64,000 nucleotides of DNA from assembly GCA_031261485.1 (NCBI GenBank), contig JAISJO010000091.1, positions 62,001 through 126,000 on the forward strand. Direction: 5' to 3'. The position numbers and the translations under genes were made by a program. Origin of the DNA: Propionibacteriaceae bacterium (GTDB lineage Bacteria; Actinomycetota; Actinomycetes; Propionibacteriales; Propionibacteriaceae). Shown here piece after piece: positions 29,136 through 39,243 of this stretch. The notes below the pieces were generated by a model. The model was not told the DNA's origin and did no database searches. It saw only the letters and a list, made by a program, of their open reading frames with translations. How positions within the stretch are numbered: position 1 is the first letter of the stretch; the number at the start of each line of letters is the position of its first letter.

Positions 29136-29213
29136 CTTTTTCCCTTCGGCATCGTCCCTCGTCAGCCTGGCTGGCAGTGGACACTATGATGGAAAGCCAT
29201 GGAAAGGAGGGCA

Positions 29214-29762
29214 ATGGGGACTGATCCTTTTGACTCTCTGCTGGAAGGAGGATTCCAGCCTTCCGATGCCGCGCAACCCAACGCATTGGGCGTGGACGTG
29301 CCTCCCCGCATTCCCGGCACGAACTCGCCGTCCGCAGTCAGCGACCCAGGCGATGCGCCGACCCTTACTCCCCAACCATCCAGCGAGCCGCAACAAGACT
29401 GGCGCGTCTACGTCCGGCCTTCTGCACCAGCCAAGGACGCACCGCCCGCACAGCCAACCCCGTCGCCCGTTCCTCGCGCTGCCGGATCTGTGGAAGTCGG
29501 TGTCGCCTCGGGCAAGACGATTGGCGCTGCTGTGGCAGGCACCAAGTCACGACGGGCACCACGTCCGAGTCGGGCCGCACAGTCAAACGCCCCCAAATCC
29601 TTGCAGAGATACTGGGGTGTGCGCAGGACGTACAGCAGAACACGCAATCGGCCAGCGAAGTCGATGTCCACCGGGTGGAAGGTGTTCTGGTTCTGGTGCC
29701 TGTTCTTTGCCGCAGTCGTCATCGTGTCGGTGGTGTACCTCGCCATCTTGGCGTGGACATGA
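29214..29762 (+). CDS. Uncharacterised small membrane-anchored protein
   Basis: Open frame with Pro-rich N-terminus and C-terminal TM (VFWFWCLFFAAVVIVSVVYLAIL). Confidence 0.55.
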   Translation: MGTDPFDSLLEGGFQPSDAAQPNALGVDVPPRIPGTNSPSAVSDPGDAPTLTPQPSSEPQQDWRVYVRPSAPAKDAPPAQPTPSPVPRAAGSVEVGVASGKTIGAAVAGTKSRRAPRPSRAAQSNAPKSLQRYWGVRRTYSRTRNRPAKSMSTGWKVFWFWCLFFAAVVIVSVVYLAILAWT

Positions 29763-29900
29763 AACTCCGCGCGCATCGTGACGAAGTGAGAACGACATGG
29801 GTGTAATTCTTGTCACTTCTGCACTAGAAGTGCCATGTGCTGACATGGACCACCAATACTTCGGCGCACAAGTAGACTAGAGACGTCGAAGGAGTTGTCC

Positions 29901-30107
29901 ATGGAAACCCGTTACATTGTCACCGGCATGACCTGCCAGCACTGTGTCGCGCACGTCACAGAAGAGGTGTCCGCCATCGATGGAGTGAAGAGCGTCGATG
30001 TCGTTCTGGAGGGGCCGATGACTGTCGTCTCCGATGCGCCCATCGATTTCGCTGCCATTTCGGAAGCCGTCGCCGAGGCTGGCGACTACAAAGTATCCCT
30101 GGCCTGA
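29901..30107 (+). CDS. Heavy-metal-associated domain copper chaperone
   Basis: YIVTGMTCQHCVAHVTEEVSAIDGVKSVDV (GMTCxxC). Confidence 0.93.
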   Translation: METRYIVTGMTCQHCVAHVTEEVSAIDGVKSVDVVLEGPMTVVSDAPIDFAAISEAVAEAGDYKVSLA

Positions 30108-30262
30108 CAAGGGAAAAGGACTTCTCAACCAAAGAAAGCGGCAAGAATCACAACCGTGTCCTTTCTGAGGATTTCTCAGGATATTCTTGGTTTTCTCGCC
30201 GAATATGGCTAGAGTAGTCGAGTTGCGGAGGACCTGCCTCCCATGACGAAGGGGATTGAACC

Positions 30263-31420
30263 TTGGCTTCTCTCACGAAGACTCTCACCATCGCGCTAGC
30301 GGGCGCGCTTGCCATCGGGCTAAGCGGCTTGGGCGTTAATGCGGCTTTCGGGAAAGACATAACACTTGTCGTCGATGGACAGAGCGCGCCTGTCACGCTC
30401 GTCTACGGCTCTGTTTCAGAACTGTTGGCGACCAACAATGTGACGCTGGATGTGCGTGACCGGGTTGTGCCTGAATTGAGCACTCTGGTCACTCAAGGAA
30501 TGGTCGTGAATGTTTCGCACGCCAGACCTGTCCAACTCACTCTCAACGGCCAGGCGGGCGTGTTCTGGACGTACGCCACGACAGTCGGCCAGGCTATCGC
30601 CGACCTCGGACTGTCCGAAACATCCATCAGGGTCACCACCGCCCTCCAGACGCCTATCCCGTTGTCGGGGTATGCATTCGGTATCGATACCGGCCATGAT
30701 GTGTCGGTGACGGTCGCCGGTTCTCCTCTGGATATCCACGCATTTGGGACTGTCGCTGACGCTCTGCGAAGCGCTGGAGTGACCTTCGCTGCGGGAGACC
30801 TCATTACCCCCGGGCCTGGCGAGTATCTTCGTGACGGCATGGCAATTGTCTTTGTCAAGGTGGTAACCCAGACCGTAATCAGGGATGTGGAGATTCCGTA
30901 CACCGTCCAGAACAGCAACGACGCGGGCATTGCCAAAGGAACAGTAAACGTCGTCACGCCGGGACGGGTTGGCATGGCTTCCCAGACAGTTGTCCAGACC
31001 CTCCACGACGGACAAGTCGTCAGCGAGACTGTCACCGCAGAATCGACATGGCGCGAGCCCGTGACCCAGGTGCAGGTAACGGGAACGAAAGTCATCCCGC
31101 CCGCCGCCGTGGTGCCCGCTGGCGAGGCCCAGGAGATTGCCCACGGCATGGTCCTGGCGCGTGGATGGGGCGAAGGCGAGTTCGCCTGCCTGGTCAACCT
31201 GTGGAACCGCGAGTCCGGTTGGCGCGTGAATGCGTCGAACGCATACTCCGGGGCGTACGGCATCCCGCAGGCCCTGCCTGGTTCGAAGATGGCATCCGCT
31301 GGCGCTGACTGGCAGACCAACCCCGCCACCCAGATCACCTGGGGCCTCGGGTACATCGCAGGCCGCTACGGCACCCCCTGCGGCGCATGGGGCCACTTCA
31401 CCTCAACCGGTTGGTACTGA
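30263..31420 (+). CDS. Rpf-like / DUF348-G5-transglycosylase secreted cell-wall protein
   Basis: DUF348-type repeats, G5-like segment (TVTAESTWREPVTQVQVTGTK), C-terminal lysozyme-like domain LWNRESGWRVNASNAYSGAYGIPQALPGSKMASAGADWQTNPATQITWGLGYIAGRYGTPCGAWGHF. Confidence 0.88.
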   Translation: MASLTKTLTIALAGALAIGLSGLGVNAAFGKDITLVVDGQSAPVTLVYGSVSELLATNNVTLDVRDRVVPELSTLVTQGMVVNVSHARPVQLTLNGQAGVFWTYATTVGQAIADLGLSETSIRVTTALQTPIPLSGYAFGIDTGHDVSVTVAGSPLDIHAFGTVADALRSAGVTFAAGDLITPGPGEYLRDGMAIVFVKVVTQTVIRDVEIPYTVQNSNDAGIAKGTVNVVTPGRVGMASQTVVQTLHDGQVVSETVTAESTWREPVTQVQVTGTKVIPPAAVVPAGEAQEIAHGMVLARGWGEGEFACLVNLWNRESGWRVNASNAYSGAYGIPQALPGSKMASAGADWQTNPATQITWGLGYIAGRYGTPCGAWGHFTSTGWY

Positions 31421-31434
31421 GTTCTATAACGAGT

Positions 31435-31478
31435 CACGGCCCGCCGTTCGCGTCCCAGACGAGGAGCGGCGGGCTGTG
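31435..31478 (+). terminator. Putative terminator after the Rpf-like gene
   Basis: Stem cacggcccgccg...cggcgggctgtg followed by cctttctt. Confidence 0.5.
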
Positions 31479-31571
31479 CCTTTCTTGGCCTGAGTAGGGT
31501 CGGCCCCACCGCGTGTGTCGCGGCTCGCGTTGCCCCGAAGAGGCCAATGGCCTACAATAGTAAGGCTACAA

Positions 31572-31647
31572 GCGCCCATGGCTCAATGGATAGAGCATCT
31601 GACTACGGATCAGAAGGTTGGGGGTTCAAGTCCCTCTGGGCGCGCCA
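31572..31647 (+). tRNA. tRNA-Arg (anticodon ACG), CCA encoded
   Basis: gcgccca tggctcaatggatagagca tctga ctacgga tcaga aggttg ggggttcaagtccc tctgggcgc g cca; cloverleaf folds by eye. Confidence 0.95.
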
Positions 31648-31650
31648 CAT

Positions 31651-31681
31651 AAGGCCCGCGACTTCGGTCGTGGGCCCTTTT
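31651..31681 (+). terminator. Intrinsic terminator after tRNA-Arg
   Basis: aaggcccgcgac-ttcg-gtcgtgggcccttttg. Confidence 0.8.
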
Positions 31682-31686
31682 GCATT

Positions 31687-31832
31687 TTGCCCAGAGGGAC
31701 TTGAGCCCGTGAGGGTGCGACCACCGAGAGGGAGCCCGGTGGGCTTCCGACCGGGGAAGCGGCGCGAGGATTCCCAAGGAATCGGAGCGAGGTGGATGCG
31801 ACGCAGACACACAAGTCCCTCTGGGCGCGCCA
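31687..31832. repeat. Extra copies of the tRNA-Arg T-arm/acceptor 3' end (one inverted, one direct)
   Basis: Direct: caagtccctctgggcgcgcca at 31627-31647 and 31812-31832. Inverted: gcccagagggacttgagccc near 31688-31707. Confidence 0.85.
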
Positions 31833-31860
31833 GACTAGGCCCGCGACGCAAGTCGTGGTC

Positions 31861-31999
31861 AACTTTGGCCACTTCCGGGCATTCTTGGGAGCGCACAACG
31901 ATGTTGGCTCAAAGTCAGCCCGAAACCGGCCCTGAAACGGGCGTACTTTGCACCTACTCCGTCAGTCGCCTCCGAAACTGCACGGAGATGGCCAAAGTT
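31861..31999. repeat. 139-bp element, copy 2
   Basis: aactttggcc...ggccaaagtt; ungapped alignment to copies 1 and 3. Confidence 0.85.
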
Positions 32000-32166
32000 G
32001 GCCGACCGAGTGGAGCCCTGACCCCGTCAAAATGTTTCGCCAACTGTGCTTGGACTCACCTGCCCCCGAACTCACCTATCGCCGAACTCGCCTATCGCCC
32101 ACCGCACTTCCAAACAGAACCCGCCACTCTCCCGCAGGCCTACCTACCCCCGGTACACTTGGGGAC

Positions 32167-32820
32167 GTGCTGAAAGTACTGATTGTCGATGACCAGTCCC
32201 TCGTCAGTGCGGGGCTGTCCATGATCATCAACGCGCAGACCGACATGGAGGTCGTGGGCAGTGCGGAGTCCGGACTGGTCGGGGTGGAGCAGGCGCATGC
32301 GCTCGAACCGGACGTCGTGCTCATGGACGTACGTATGCCGGACATCGACGGGATTGAGGCGACCCGGCGCATACTGGCTGGTCCTGGTCCTCACCCGCGC
32401 ATTGTCATCCTCACCACCTTTGACCTCGACGAATACCTCATGTCCGCCATCAAGGCTGGGGCGTCCGGGTTCTTACTGAAGAACACCCCACCCGATGATT
32501 TGCTGGGCGCCATCCGTACAGTCCACTCAGGCGATGCTGTCATTGCTCCTTCTTCAACGAAGCGCCTCATCGAACACGTCGCGCTGCGCTCGCCCATCCC
32601 AGCCAATCCGCACGAGTTCGACTGCCTCACCGACCGAGAGCGCGAGGTGCTCCTCCTCATCGCCAAGGGCATGTCCAACCAGGAAATCTCGAAAACCATG
32701 TACCTCTCGGAGACCACGGTGAAAACCCACGTCTCCAAGATTTTGGAGAAGCTAGGGGTGCGCGACCGTGTACAAGCGGTAGTTGAGGCGTACGAGGGCG
32801 GCCTAGTCCATCCAGGGTAA
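32167..32820 (+). CDS. NarL/LuxR-family response regulator
   Basis: VLKVLIVDDQSLVSAGLSMII, VVLMDVRMPDIDGIEATR, LTDREREVLLLIAKGMSNQEISKTMYLSETTVKTHVSKILEKLGVRDR. Confidence 0.95.
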   Translation: MLKVLIVDDQSLVSAGLSMIINAQTDMEVVGSAESGLVGVEQAHALEPDVVLMDVRMPDIDGIEATRRILAGPGPHPRIVILTTFDLDEYLMSAIKAGASGFLLKNTPPDDLLGAIRTVHSGDAVIAPSSTKRLIEHVALRSPIPANPHEFDCLTDREREVLLLIAKGMSNQEISKTMYLSETTVKTHVSKILEKLGVRDRVQAVVEAYEGGLVHPG

Positions 32821-32857
32821 GCGCTACGCGCAATGAACTGGCGCACTCGGCCTGTCC

Positions 32858-32975
32858 TCGTCATCCTGCGCGCAGTCGCAGGATCCAGACCCGATGAGAC
32901 ATGGACACCGCGACTGGCGCGCACCGTGATGAAGACGTGGACCCTGCGACTGCGCTTCGCTTGCGCAGGGTGACG
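32858..32975. repeat. Diverged copy of the GTCATTCTGCGCGAAGTCGC repeat family
   Basis: cgtcatcctgcgcgcagtcgcaggatccag...accctgcgactgcgcttcgcttgcgcagggtgacg. Confidence 0.65.
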
Positions 32976-32999
32976 GTAGCTGCGGAGAACCCCCGACCC

Positions 33000-34661
33000 T
33001 TACAGCCCGGGCCGCTTCCCGATGGTGTACGTCAGGGGCTTGATCGTGGCAAAGAAGTCTGACCCCTTGTCATCAACCACAATGAAGGCAGGGAAGTCCT
33101 TGACTTCGATCTTCCAGATGGCTTCCATGCCCAACTCGGGATACTCCAGAACCTCCACTGAGGTGATGCAGTCCTGTGCGAGGCGTGCTGCCGGACCACC
33201 GATACTGCCCAAATAGAACCCACCGTACTTCTTGCACGCATCGGTCACGGCCTTGGAGCGGTTCCCCTTGGCGACCATGATCATCGAGCCACCAGCGGCT
33301 TGGAATTGGTCGACGTAGGAATCCATGCGTCCCGCAGTGGTGGGGCCGAACGACCCAGAGGGCATTCCTGGGGGAGTCTTGGCCGGTCCGGCGTAGTACA
33401 CCGGATGGTCCTGGAGGTATTCAGGCATGCCCTCGCCAGAATCCAAGCGCTCCTTGATCTTGGCATGCGCGATGTCACGGGCGACAATCATCGTTCCCGT
33501 CAAGGACAGCCGCGTCTTTACTGGATACTTCGACAACTTGGCCAACACGTCAGTCATGGGCTGGTTCAGGTCAATTTCGACGACCTTACCGCCCAGTTCT
33601 TCATCACTGGTTTCAGGAAGGTACTGGCCAGGATCGAACTCCAACTGCTCAATGAAGACCCCAGTCGGAGTGATCTTGCCCATGCATTGCCTGTCCGCCG
33701 AACACGACACTGAAATCGCCACCGGCAGGGAAGCCCCATGGCGAGGCAGTCGCACGACCCGAACATCGTGGCAGAAGTACTTACCTCCGAACTGCGCACC
33801 GATGCCCAACCGGCGCGTCATCTCCAACACTTTCTCTTCCAACTCGCGGTCGCGGAAGCCGTGCCCAGCGACCGACCCCGAGGTGGGGAGAGTATCCAGA
33901 TAATGCGCAGAAGCGTACTTCGCGGTCTTCAGTGTGAGTTCGGCGCTCGTCCCGCCAATGACAATGGCCAGGTGGTAAGGCGGGCAGGCCGCCGTCCCCA
34001 GGGAGCGCACCTTCTCTTCCAGGAACTTCATGAGCGATTCCTCGTTGAGAAGGGCTTTTGTCTCCTGATAGAGGTAAGACTTGTTCGCTGAACCGCCGCC
34101 CTTGGCCATGAACAAGAACTTGTAAACTGTGGTGTGGCTGGGCTCAGTGTCGGAGTAAATGTCGATTTGCGCTGGCAGGTTGTTCCCCGTGTTGACTTCG
34201 TCAAACATCGTCAGGGGCGCGTTCTGGGAGTAGCGCAGGTTGAGGTTGGTATAGGCGTTGTACACACCCAGCGACAATGCCCGCTCGTCCGGCCCGTCCG
34301 TGAGAATCTGGGAGCCACGCTTGCCCATGATGATGGCCGTCCCTGTGTCCTGGCACATGGGCAGCACACCCGCCGCTGAGATGACGGCATTCTTCAACAG
34401 ATCCAGGGCGACAAACTTGTCATTGTCGGATGCCTCAGGGTCCTCCATGATGGTGCGCAACTGGGATAGATGCGTGGGTCGCAGGTAATGGGCGATGTCA
34501 TGAAAGGCCGTTTCGGCCAAGAGCGTGAGAGCTTCCGGAGCGACCTCTACAAAGGTACGCCCATCCGCCTCGAATAACCGCACACCCTCGGACGACAACT
34601 GGCGGTACACCGTTGCGTCGCCTTCCGTGGGCAGCATCTCGACATAACTGAACTCGGCCAT
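33000..34661 (-). CDS. Class I fumarate hydratase
   Basis: [63 protein letters not shown]. Confidence 0.95.
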   Translation of the reverse strand: MAEFSYVEMLPTEGDATVYRQLSSEGVRLFEADGRTFVEVAPEALTLLAETAFHDIAHYLRPTHLSQLRTIMEDPEASDNDKFVALDLLKNAVISAAGVLPMCQDTGTAIIMGKRGSQILTDGPDERALSLGVYNAYTNLNLRYSQNAPLTMFDEVNTGNNLPAQIDIYSDTEPSHTTVYKFLFMAKGGGSANKSYLYQETKALLNEESLMKFLEEKVRSLGTAACPPYHLAIVIGGTSAELTLKTAKYASAHYLDTLPTSGSVAGHGFRDRELEEKVLEMTRRLGIGAQFGGKYFCHDVRVVRLPRHGASLPVAISVSCSADRQCMGKITPTGVFIEQLEFDPGQYLPETSDEELGGKVVEIDLNQPMTDVLAKLSKYPVKTRLSLTGTMIVARDIAHAKIKERLDSGEGMPEYLQDHPVYYAGPAKTPPGMPSGSFGPTTAGRMDSYVDQFQAAGGSMIMVAKGNRSKAVTDACKKYGGFYLGSIGGPAARLAQDCITSVEVLEYPELGMEAIWKIEVKDFPAFIVVDDKGSDFFATIKPLTYTIGKRPGL

Positions 34662-34787
34662 GGAATGCCCCTTCCTACGGTGACTAAGTTACCATCCCGG
34701 CCCCAGTCCCCGTTAGGGGTTGGCGATATCTGCACATCATCGTGTTTCTGGAGGCCACTCACGGGATTCTGCTTGTGTGGCAAACTT

Positions 34788-36077
34788 ATGTCTATGGCTC
34801 ATCCTGAGGCTCCCGCCGACACCACCACGCCAGACCGCCGCCCACTCATGTCGCGCGGCCTGTCGCTGCTCGTGGGCTCGGCTGCGCTGCTCATCACCGC
34901 CCAGTCTGCCCGCGAGATCTCCTCCACCTTGGCGTCGGCCTTCATGGCCCTCAACTTGGTCATCGTCGTGTGGCCGATCCAGCGCTTTCTGGCCCGCCAT
35001 ATCCCCAAAGCCCTCGCCTCCATCGTGGCTGGCGTGGTTGCCATCGGCGTCCTCGTGGGGCTTCTCGGTTCGCTTGGCTGGACCATTACTCTCCTCATCA
35101 AGGAATTGCCGCACTACTCGGGCCCTTTCAACCAACTCATCTCCAATGTCCTGGACTGGGTCTCCCGCATGGGAATCGATACGTCGAGCTTTGGCTGGAA
35201 GGACCTAGCTGAGCAAGCCAAGGGCAGTGTTGGGACTATTGTCTCTTTCCTGTCGGGTTTCGCCTCATCGCTGAGTTCTGCAGTCGGGCTCATCCTCTTG
35301 GTCGCCATCATCTTGGTCTTCATGATTCTGGATTCGGTGGGTTTCTCCGAACGTATGCAGCGACTGGGCGAACGCCACAACCCGACACTCGCATGGGCCT
35401 TGACATCGTTCGCGGCTGGCACACGCAGGTACTGGGTGGTCGCCACCGTCTTTGGCCTGATCGTCGCCTTGTGTGATTGGGTCTTGTTGATTTCCTTGGG
35501 TGTACCGCTGGCGCTGGCCTGGGCTGTGCTCAGCTTCGTCACCAATTACATCCCCAATATCGGTTTCCTTCTCGGTCTCATCCCACCGGTCGTCATGGCC
35601 CTGCTCGCCACCGACCCCTGGACAACCGTGTGGGTCATCATCGGCTACTGCGTGCTCAACGTGGTCATCCAAACCATCATCCAACCGAAGTTCACAGGCG
35701 ATGCTGTGGGCATCACCTCCACGGTCGCCATCTTGTCCCTGCTTGTCTGGGCGTACATTCTTGGGCCGCTCGGCGCGCTCCTCGCCATCCCAGCAACACT
35801 CCTAGTCAAGACGTTGTTCATTGATATCGACCCGCAGGCGCGCTGGCTGAACGCCTTCATCGCGTCGAACCCCACCACGTCAGACCAAGACCCCATCCGC
35901 TTGTCGAATCTGCTCATCCGCGCCAAGCGCATCCGTAAGCTCACCGCTAAAGCCGCCTCCCCCTCCTCAACCCCCGAGGAAGCCGCCGACGCGACCTGCG
36001 AAATCGCCACTATCGAAGCCGAAGCAGGGGCTGAGGGCATTTCCCAGGCCGACATCGCACAACATCTCGACACTTAG
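34788..36077 (+). CDS. AI-2E family transporter
   Basis: Polytopic; FVTNYIPNIGFLLGLIPPVVMALL and NVVIQTIIQPKFTGDAVGI motifs. Confidence 0.9.
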   Translation: MSMAHPEAPADTTTPDRRPLMSRGLSLLVGSAALLITAQSAREISSTLASAFMALNLVIVVWPIQRFLARHIPKALASIVAGVVAIGVLVGLLGSLGWTITLLIKELPHYSGPFNQLISNVLDWVSRMGIDTSSFGWKDLAEQAKGSVGTIVSFLSGFASSLSSAVGLILLVAIILVFMILDSVGFSERMQRLGERHNPTLAWALTSFAAGTRRYWVVATVFGLIVALCDWVLLISLGVPLALAWAVLSFVTNYIPNIGFLLGLIPPVVMALLATDPWTTVWVIIGYCVLNVVIQTIIQPKFTGDAVGITSTVAILSLLVWAYILGPLGALLAIPATLLVKTLFIDIDPQARWLNAFIASNPTTSDQDPIRLSNLLIRAKRIRKLTAKAASPSSTPEEAADATCEIATIEAEAGAEGISQADIAQHLDT

Positions 36078-36174
36078 CTTGAGGAGCAAGTCCCATCTTG
36101 AGCCGCCTCTTTGGTCTCTTGTAAACTGGTCTGATGTCATGTTTGTCTGAGTCAGGTTCTCCAAGGCCAGGCGC

Positions 36175-37251
36175 ATGCTGACTGCGTACGGGCCGAGCAC
36201 TTCTTTGGCGATACTCCTGGGCACTGTGCTCGCAGTGGTGGCATTTCTGCCTGTTGTGGCGGTGCGTTACCGGAAAGCGGGACGGCTGCGGCTGATTGAT
36301 TGGGTGTTGCTGCTGGGCTGTGCGATCTACTTCGTCGCTCTGTGGACGTACACACTGGTCCCCGTCCCCGAGACATTGGACTACACCTGTGTCTCGGCAA
36401 ACTTCCATCCCTTCGCCTTTGTCGATGTCATTCGGGAGAACGTGGCAAGAGCCGGGCGCTTCCGACTCAACGACCCGATGCTGCTACAGGTGGTCTTCAA
36501 TATTGTGCTGTTCATGCCTCTGGGTGGTTTCCTGCGCTTGGTTTTCCGCCGAGGCGCGGTCTTTGCAACGGTGACTGGTTTCATCATCAGCGGGCTCATC
36601 GAGACCACGCAACTGACTGGCGACTGGTGGATTTTCCCGTGCTCCTACCGATTCTTCGACGTGGACGACCTGTCGATGAACACCCTCGGAGCGCTGCTCG
36701 GCTCCCTCATCGTGTGGCCCTTGGTTGCCTTGTTGTCCAAGCGCGTCGCACCGAAATGGGAGCGGGTAACGCCGGGGCGGCGGTTCATGGGCGTCTTCGC
36801 CGACCTCATGGTGATTCTCTTCTTGTACGTCCCCACACAGATCGCCTGGCGCGCTGTGGAAGTCTACTTGCTTCAGGTCAGTGCCGAGCAGATTCGGCCA
36901 TGGGTCGACCTGGCGGTTGGGGCAGGGGTCACCCTCCTTGTCGAAGGATTGTGGGTCTTCCTAGACGGGCGTACATGCGGGGAAGCTATCGTCGATATCC
37001 GTCCCGTCGATGCTCGTCCCATTGTGCTGCGCCGCCTGGTGAAGTATGTGACTGGCGTCGGCGGGTTCATCCTCCTGCTCGCCACCGACTTCCCTTACTC
37101 CTCTGTCGTCTTTGTAGTATTTTGCCTTGTCAGTTTCATACTTCTGTTCTCCACTCGAACTCATCGCGGTCTGACCGGCCTGCTCAGCAGGATGGACATG
37201 CAACCAGATCCGGAGCCGTCGGCAGCACAGACAACACGAGTTACCGAATAG
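36175..37251 (+). CDS. VanZ-like family protein with C-terminal RDD-like domain
   Basis: NIVLFMPLGGFLRLVFRR...GLIETTQLTGDWW...FDVDDLSMNTLGALLGSL (VanZ); GRRFMGVFADLMVILFLYV...VDIRPVDARP (RDD-like). Confidence 0.8.
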   Translation: MLTAYGPSTSLAILLGTVLAVVAFLPVVAVRYRKAGRLRLIDWVLLLGCAIYFVALWTYTLVPVPETLDYTCVSANFHPFAFVDVIRENVARAGRFRLNDPMLLQVVFNIVLFMPLGGFLRLVFRRGAVFATVTGFIISGLIETTQLTGDWWIFPCSYRFFDVDDLSMNTLGALLGSLIVWPLVALLSKRVAPKWERVTPGRRFMGVFADLMVILFLYVPTQIAWRAVEVYLLQVSAEQIRPWVDLAVGAGVTLLVEGLWVFLDGRTCGEAIVDIRPVDARPIVLRRLVKYVTGVGGFILLLATDFPYSSVVFVVFCLVSFILLFSTRTHRGLTGLLSRMDMQPDPEPSAAQTTRVTE

Positions 37252-37696
37252 CCGTGTCGCTCGCTGGCCGGGTATTTCGGAAATAGAGTTCTACGCGGTC
37301 GGTGGTCCAGGTCGGGACTCCACTGCCGAAGAAATCCCGGTCCTCAGTCCAAATCGGACAATCGAGAACGAGAGCCGTCGCCAGAATCGGCCAGTCGTCT
37401 GGATCGCGCGAACTGATTCGCCACAAAGCCTCGTTTCTTGCCGGCTCGTAGGTGTCCGCAGAGACGGGTTGAATCAACGTCTCGACCTGCTCTAGGTGAG
37501 TCATCGCAAGTTGAGGGTCGATGCCGCGACGAGTCAGAATGGTCGGAAGATGTCGACGCGCATCGGCCAGGGCAACATCGGGGGCAAAGAACAACAGATT
37601 GTCGTGGTTCTGTGCCAAGAGTTGACGCACCCGTGGGCCGAGGACCGCTCGAATCACGATATTGGCATCAAGGACCAAAGCGCGAGAAAGACTCAT
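37241..37696 (-). CDS. PIN-domain (VapC-like) toxin
   Basis: ALVLDANIVIRAVLG...EALWRISSRDPDDWPILATALVLDCPIWTEDRDFFG. Confidence 0.88.
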   Translation of the reverse strand: MSLSRALVLDANIVIRAVLGPRVRQLLAQNHDNLLFFAPDVALADARRHLPTILTRRGIDPQLAMTHLEQVETLIQPVSADTYEPARNEALWRISSRDPDDWPILATALVLDCPIWTEDRDFFGSGVPTWTTDRVELYFRNTRPASDTAIR

Positions 37697-37944
37697 GGTC
37701 GCTCGCGCCGGACCTTGTCGAAATCTCGAACTAGTTCCTCAGTATCGACTCCAGACTTCGCCAACTGCTGGTCAAGAGCGTCGCCGGATGCGAGGAAAGA
37801 CTCGGCGCTGAACGGGCGGTCTCGCCGTGTCGGCAGGAAGATTCCCACCATCTGTCCATGGCGAGTAACCTCGACGGGTTGCTCGGATTCGATGAAGTCC
37901 GCAAGCCCTGCCCGAAACTCCCGTATACCTGCCTGAACAGTCAT
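37693..37944 (-). CDS. Phd-like antitoxin
   Basis: GIREFRAGLADFIESEQPVEVTRHGQMVGIFLP; overlaps PIN gene by 4 nt. Confidence 0.88.
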   Translation of the reverse strand: MTVQAGIREFRAGLADFIESEQPVEVTRHGQMVGIFLPTRRDRPFSAESFLASGDALDQQLAKSGVDTEELVRDFDKVRRERP

Positions 37945-37964
37945 CGCGCCTCCTTGTGTAACAT

Positions 37965-37974
37965 TGTGTACACA
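37965..37974. promoter_or_regulatory. Putative Phd/PIN operator
   Basis: Palindrome TGTGTACACA with an adjacent ttgtgta half-site, upstream of the antitoxin start. Confidence 0.45.
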
Positions 37975-38092
37975 TCATAGCGGAGATGTGTGGTGGCGGA
38001 TGCGCTTGTCTTGAAGGACAGCGACCGCGCGCCTGGGACTGCGTACAATGTCTTGGGAGTTGCATGGTCAGCACCTGCGGAGAGGAGCGCCG

Positions 38093-38536
38093 ATGAGCGA
38101 GTTCACTGTGCCGAGTTGGGATGAGTATTTCCTGGGAATCGCGCAGGCGGTGAGTACACGGGCGAAGTGCCGCCGCCGCAAGGTGGGTTGCGTCCTAGTT
38201 CTGGACCGCCGCATCATCTCCACTGGGTACAACGGGGCTGCTTCCGGCGAACCCGACTGCCTCGAAGGTGCTTGTCCGCGCGGGATGCTGAGTTACGACC
38301 AGGTGCCTGGCTTGGGGGATTACGACCGTCCCGGAACGCCCGGCTTCTGTATCGCCATCCACGGCGAGGTCAACGCCTTGCTGTACGCCACTCGGGACAC
38401 CAAGGGTGCGGTTGCGTACATCACCGACCCGCCCTGCCCCGGCTGCCGCAAAGCCCTCGCCGCCGCTGGCATACAACGGGTCGTGTGGCCCGGTGGGGAG
38501 TATGACAGAGTCGGACTCACCAACTGGGCTGTGTAG
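38093..38536 (+). CDS. dCMP/cytidine deaminase family protein (ComE operon protein 2-like)
   Basis: WDEYFLGIAQAVSTRAKCRRRKVGCVLVLDRRIISTGYNGAASGEPDC...IHGEVNALLYA...DPPCPGCRKALAAAGI. Confidence 0.92.
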   Translation: MSEFTVPSWDEYFLGIAQAVSTRAKCRRRKVGCVLVLDRRIISTGYNGAASGEPDCLEGACPRGMLSYDQVPGLGDYDRPGTPGFCIAIHGEVNALLYATRDTKGAVAYITDPPCPGCRKALAAAGIQRVVWPGGEYDRVGLTNWAV

Positions 38537-39243
38537 TCCTAATCTTGGGACGGTCCCGTGATGACGGGACCCACTGGCACCGACATAACCCATCCACAAA
38601 CGGGCCCAACCGACCCCGCTTGAACGGTTGGGGATGGGTCTTGAAGCCAGAATGCCCCAGATTGCTCCATAACCCATCCGCAACCGAGTTGGAAGTCTCA
38701 GAATGCGCCGATTGCGGATGGATTGTGAAGAGCCATGCGTTCATCGGGCACATTCTTAGTCCTTTCTGAGTGTGTCGGCTCCACACTAGTTATTAGGCAG
38801 CAGTGAGGTGGACCGAAAGTGGTACCTGGGCGACCGCGTCTTCTTCCCTGATGCGAGTTGGGAACAAAGGTCCCGCGTGGTCCGCCTCACTGACTGCCGT
38901 CCACTTCCCGCCAGCACGCATGGTCCGAACAATCAATGACTCCGCTGCCTCGCCAACTCCCATAAATCGCGTCGTTCTATGCCGCCACTCTGGTCGGAAG
39001 CAGTCGGCGCAGAATCCACCGATTCCGTATTCTGAAGAGCCATCCGAGCCAAGTGACGCATTCTTAGCCTTTTCTTAGAATGCGACCTGCATACTATTTA
39101 CCAAGAGAGCGGTGAGAGTGAGCCACACCATGCGGCGGCCTTCGTTGGCCATATCATTTCCCCCCACTCGATGTGGCCGACGGCAGTGCCTGCTCGGCTC
39201 ACCTCACTGCTGCTCGCCACCTCCACAGGCGTGGGTGGCCCCA

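Noticed and set aside
30108-30262. Possible c-di-AMP (ydaO) riboswitch upstream of the Rpf-like gene
   Set aside because: This riboswitch is common before actinobacterial rpf genes, but I could not identify the conserved core in this 155-bp leader; a covariance-model search would decide.
31603-31896. 97-aa minus-strand ORF ending RAQRDLNPQPSDP
   Set aside because: It is the antisense of tRNA-Arg; this peptide ending is a well-known spurious annotation.
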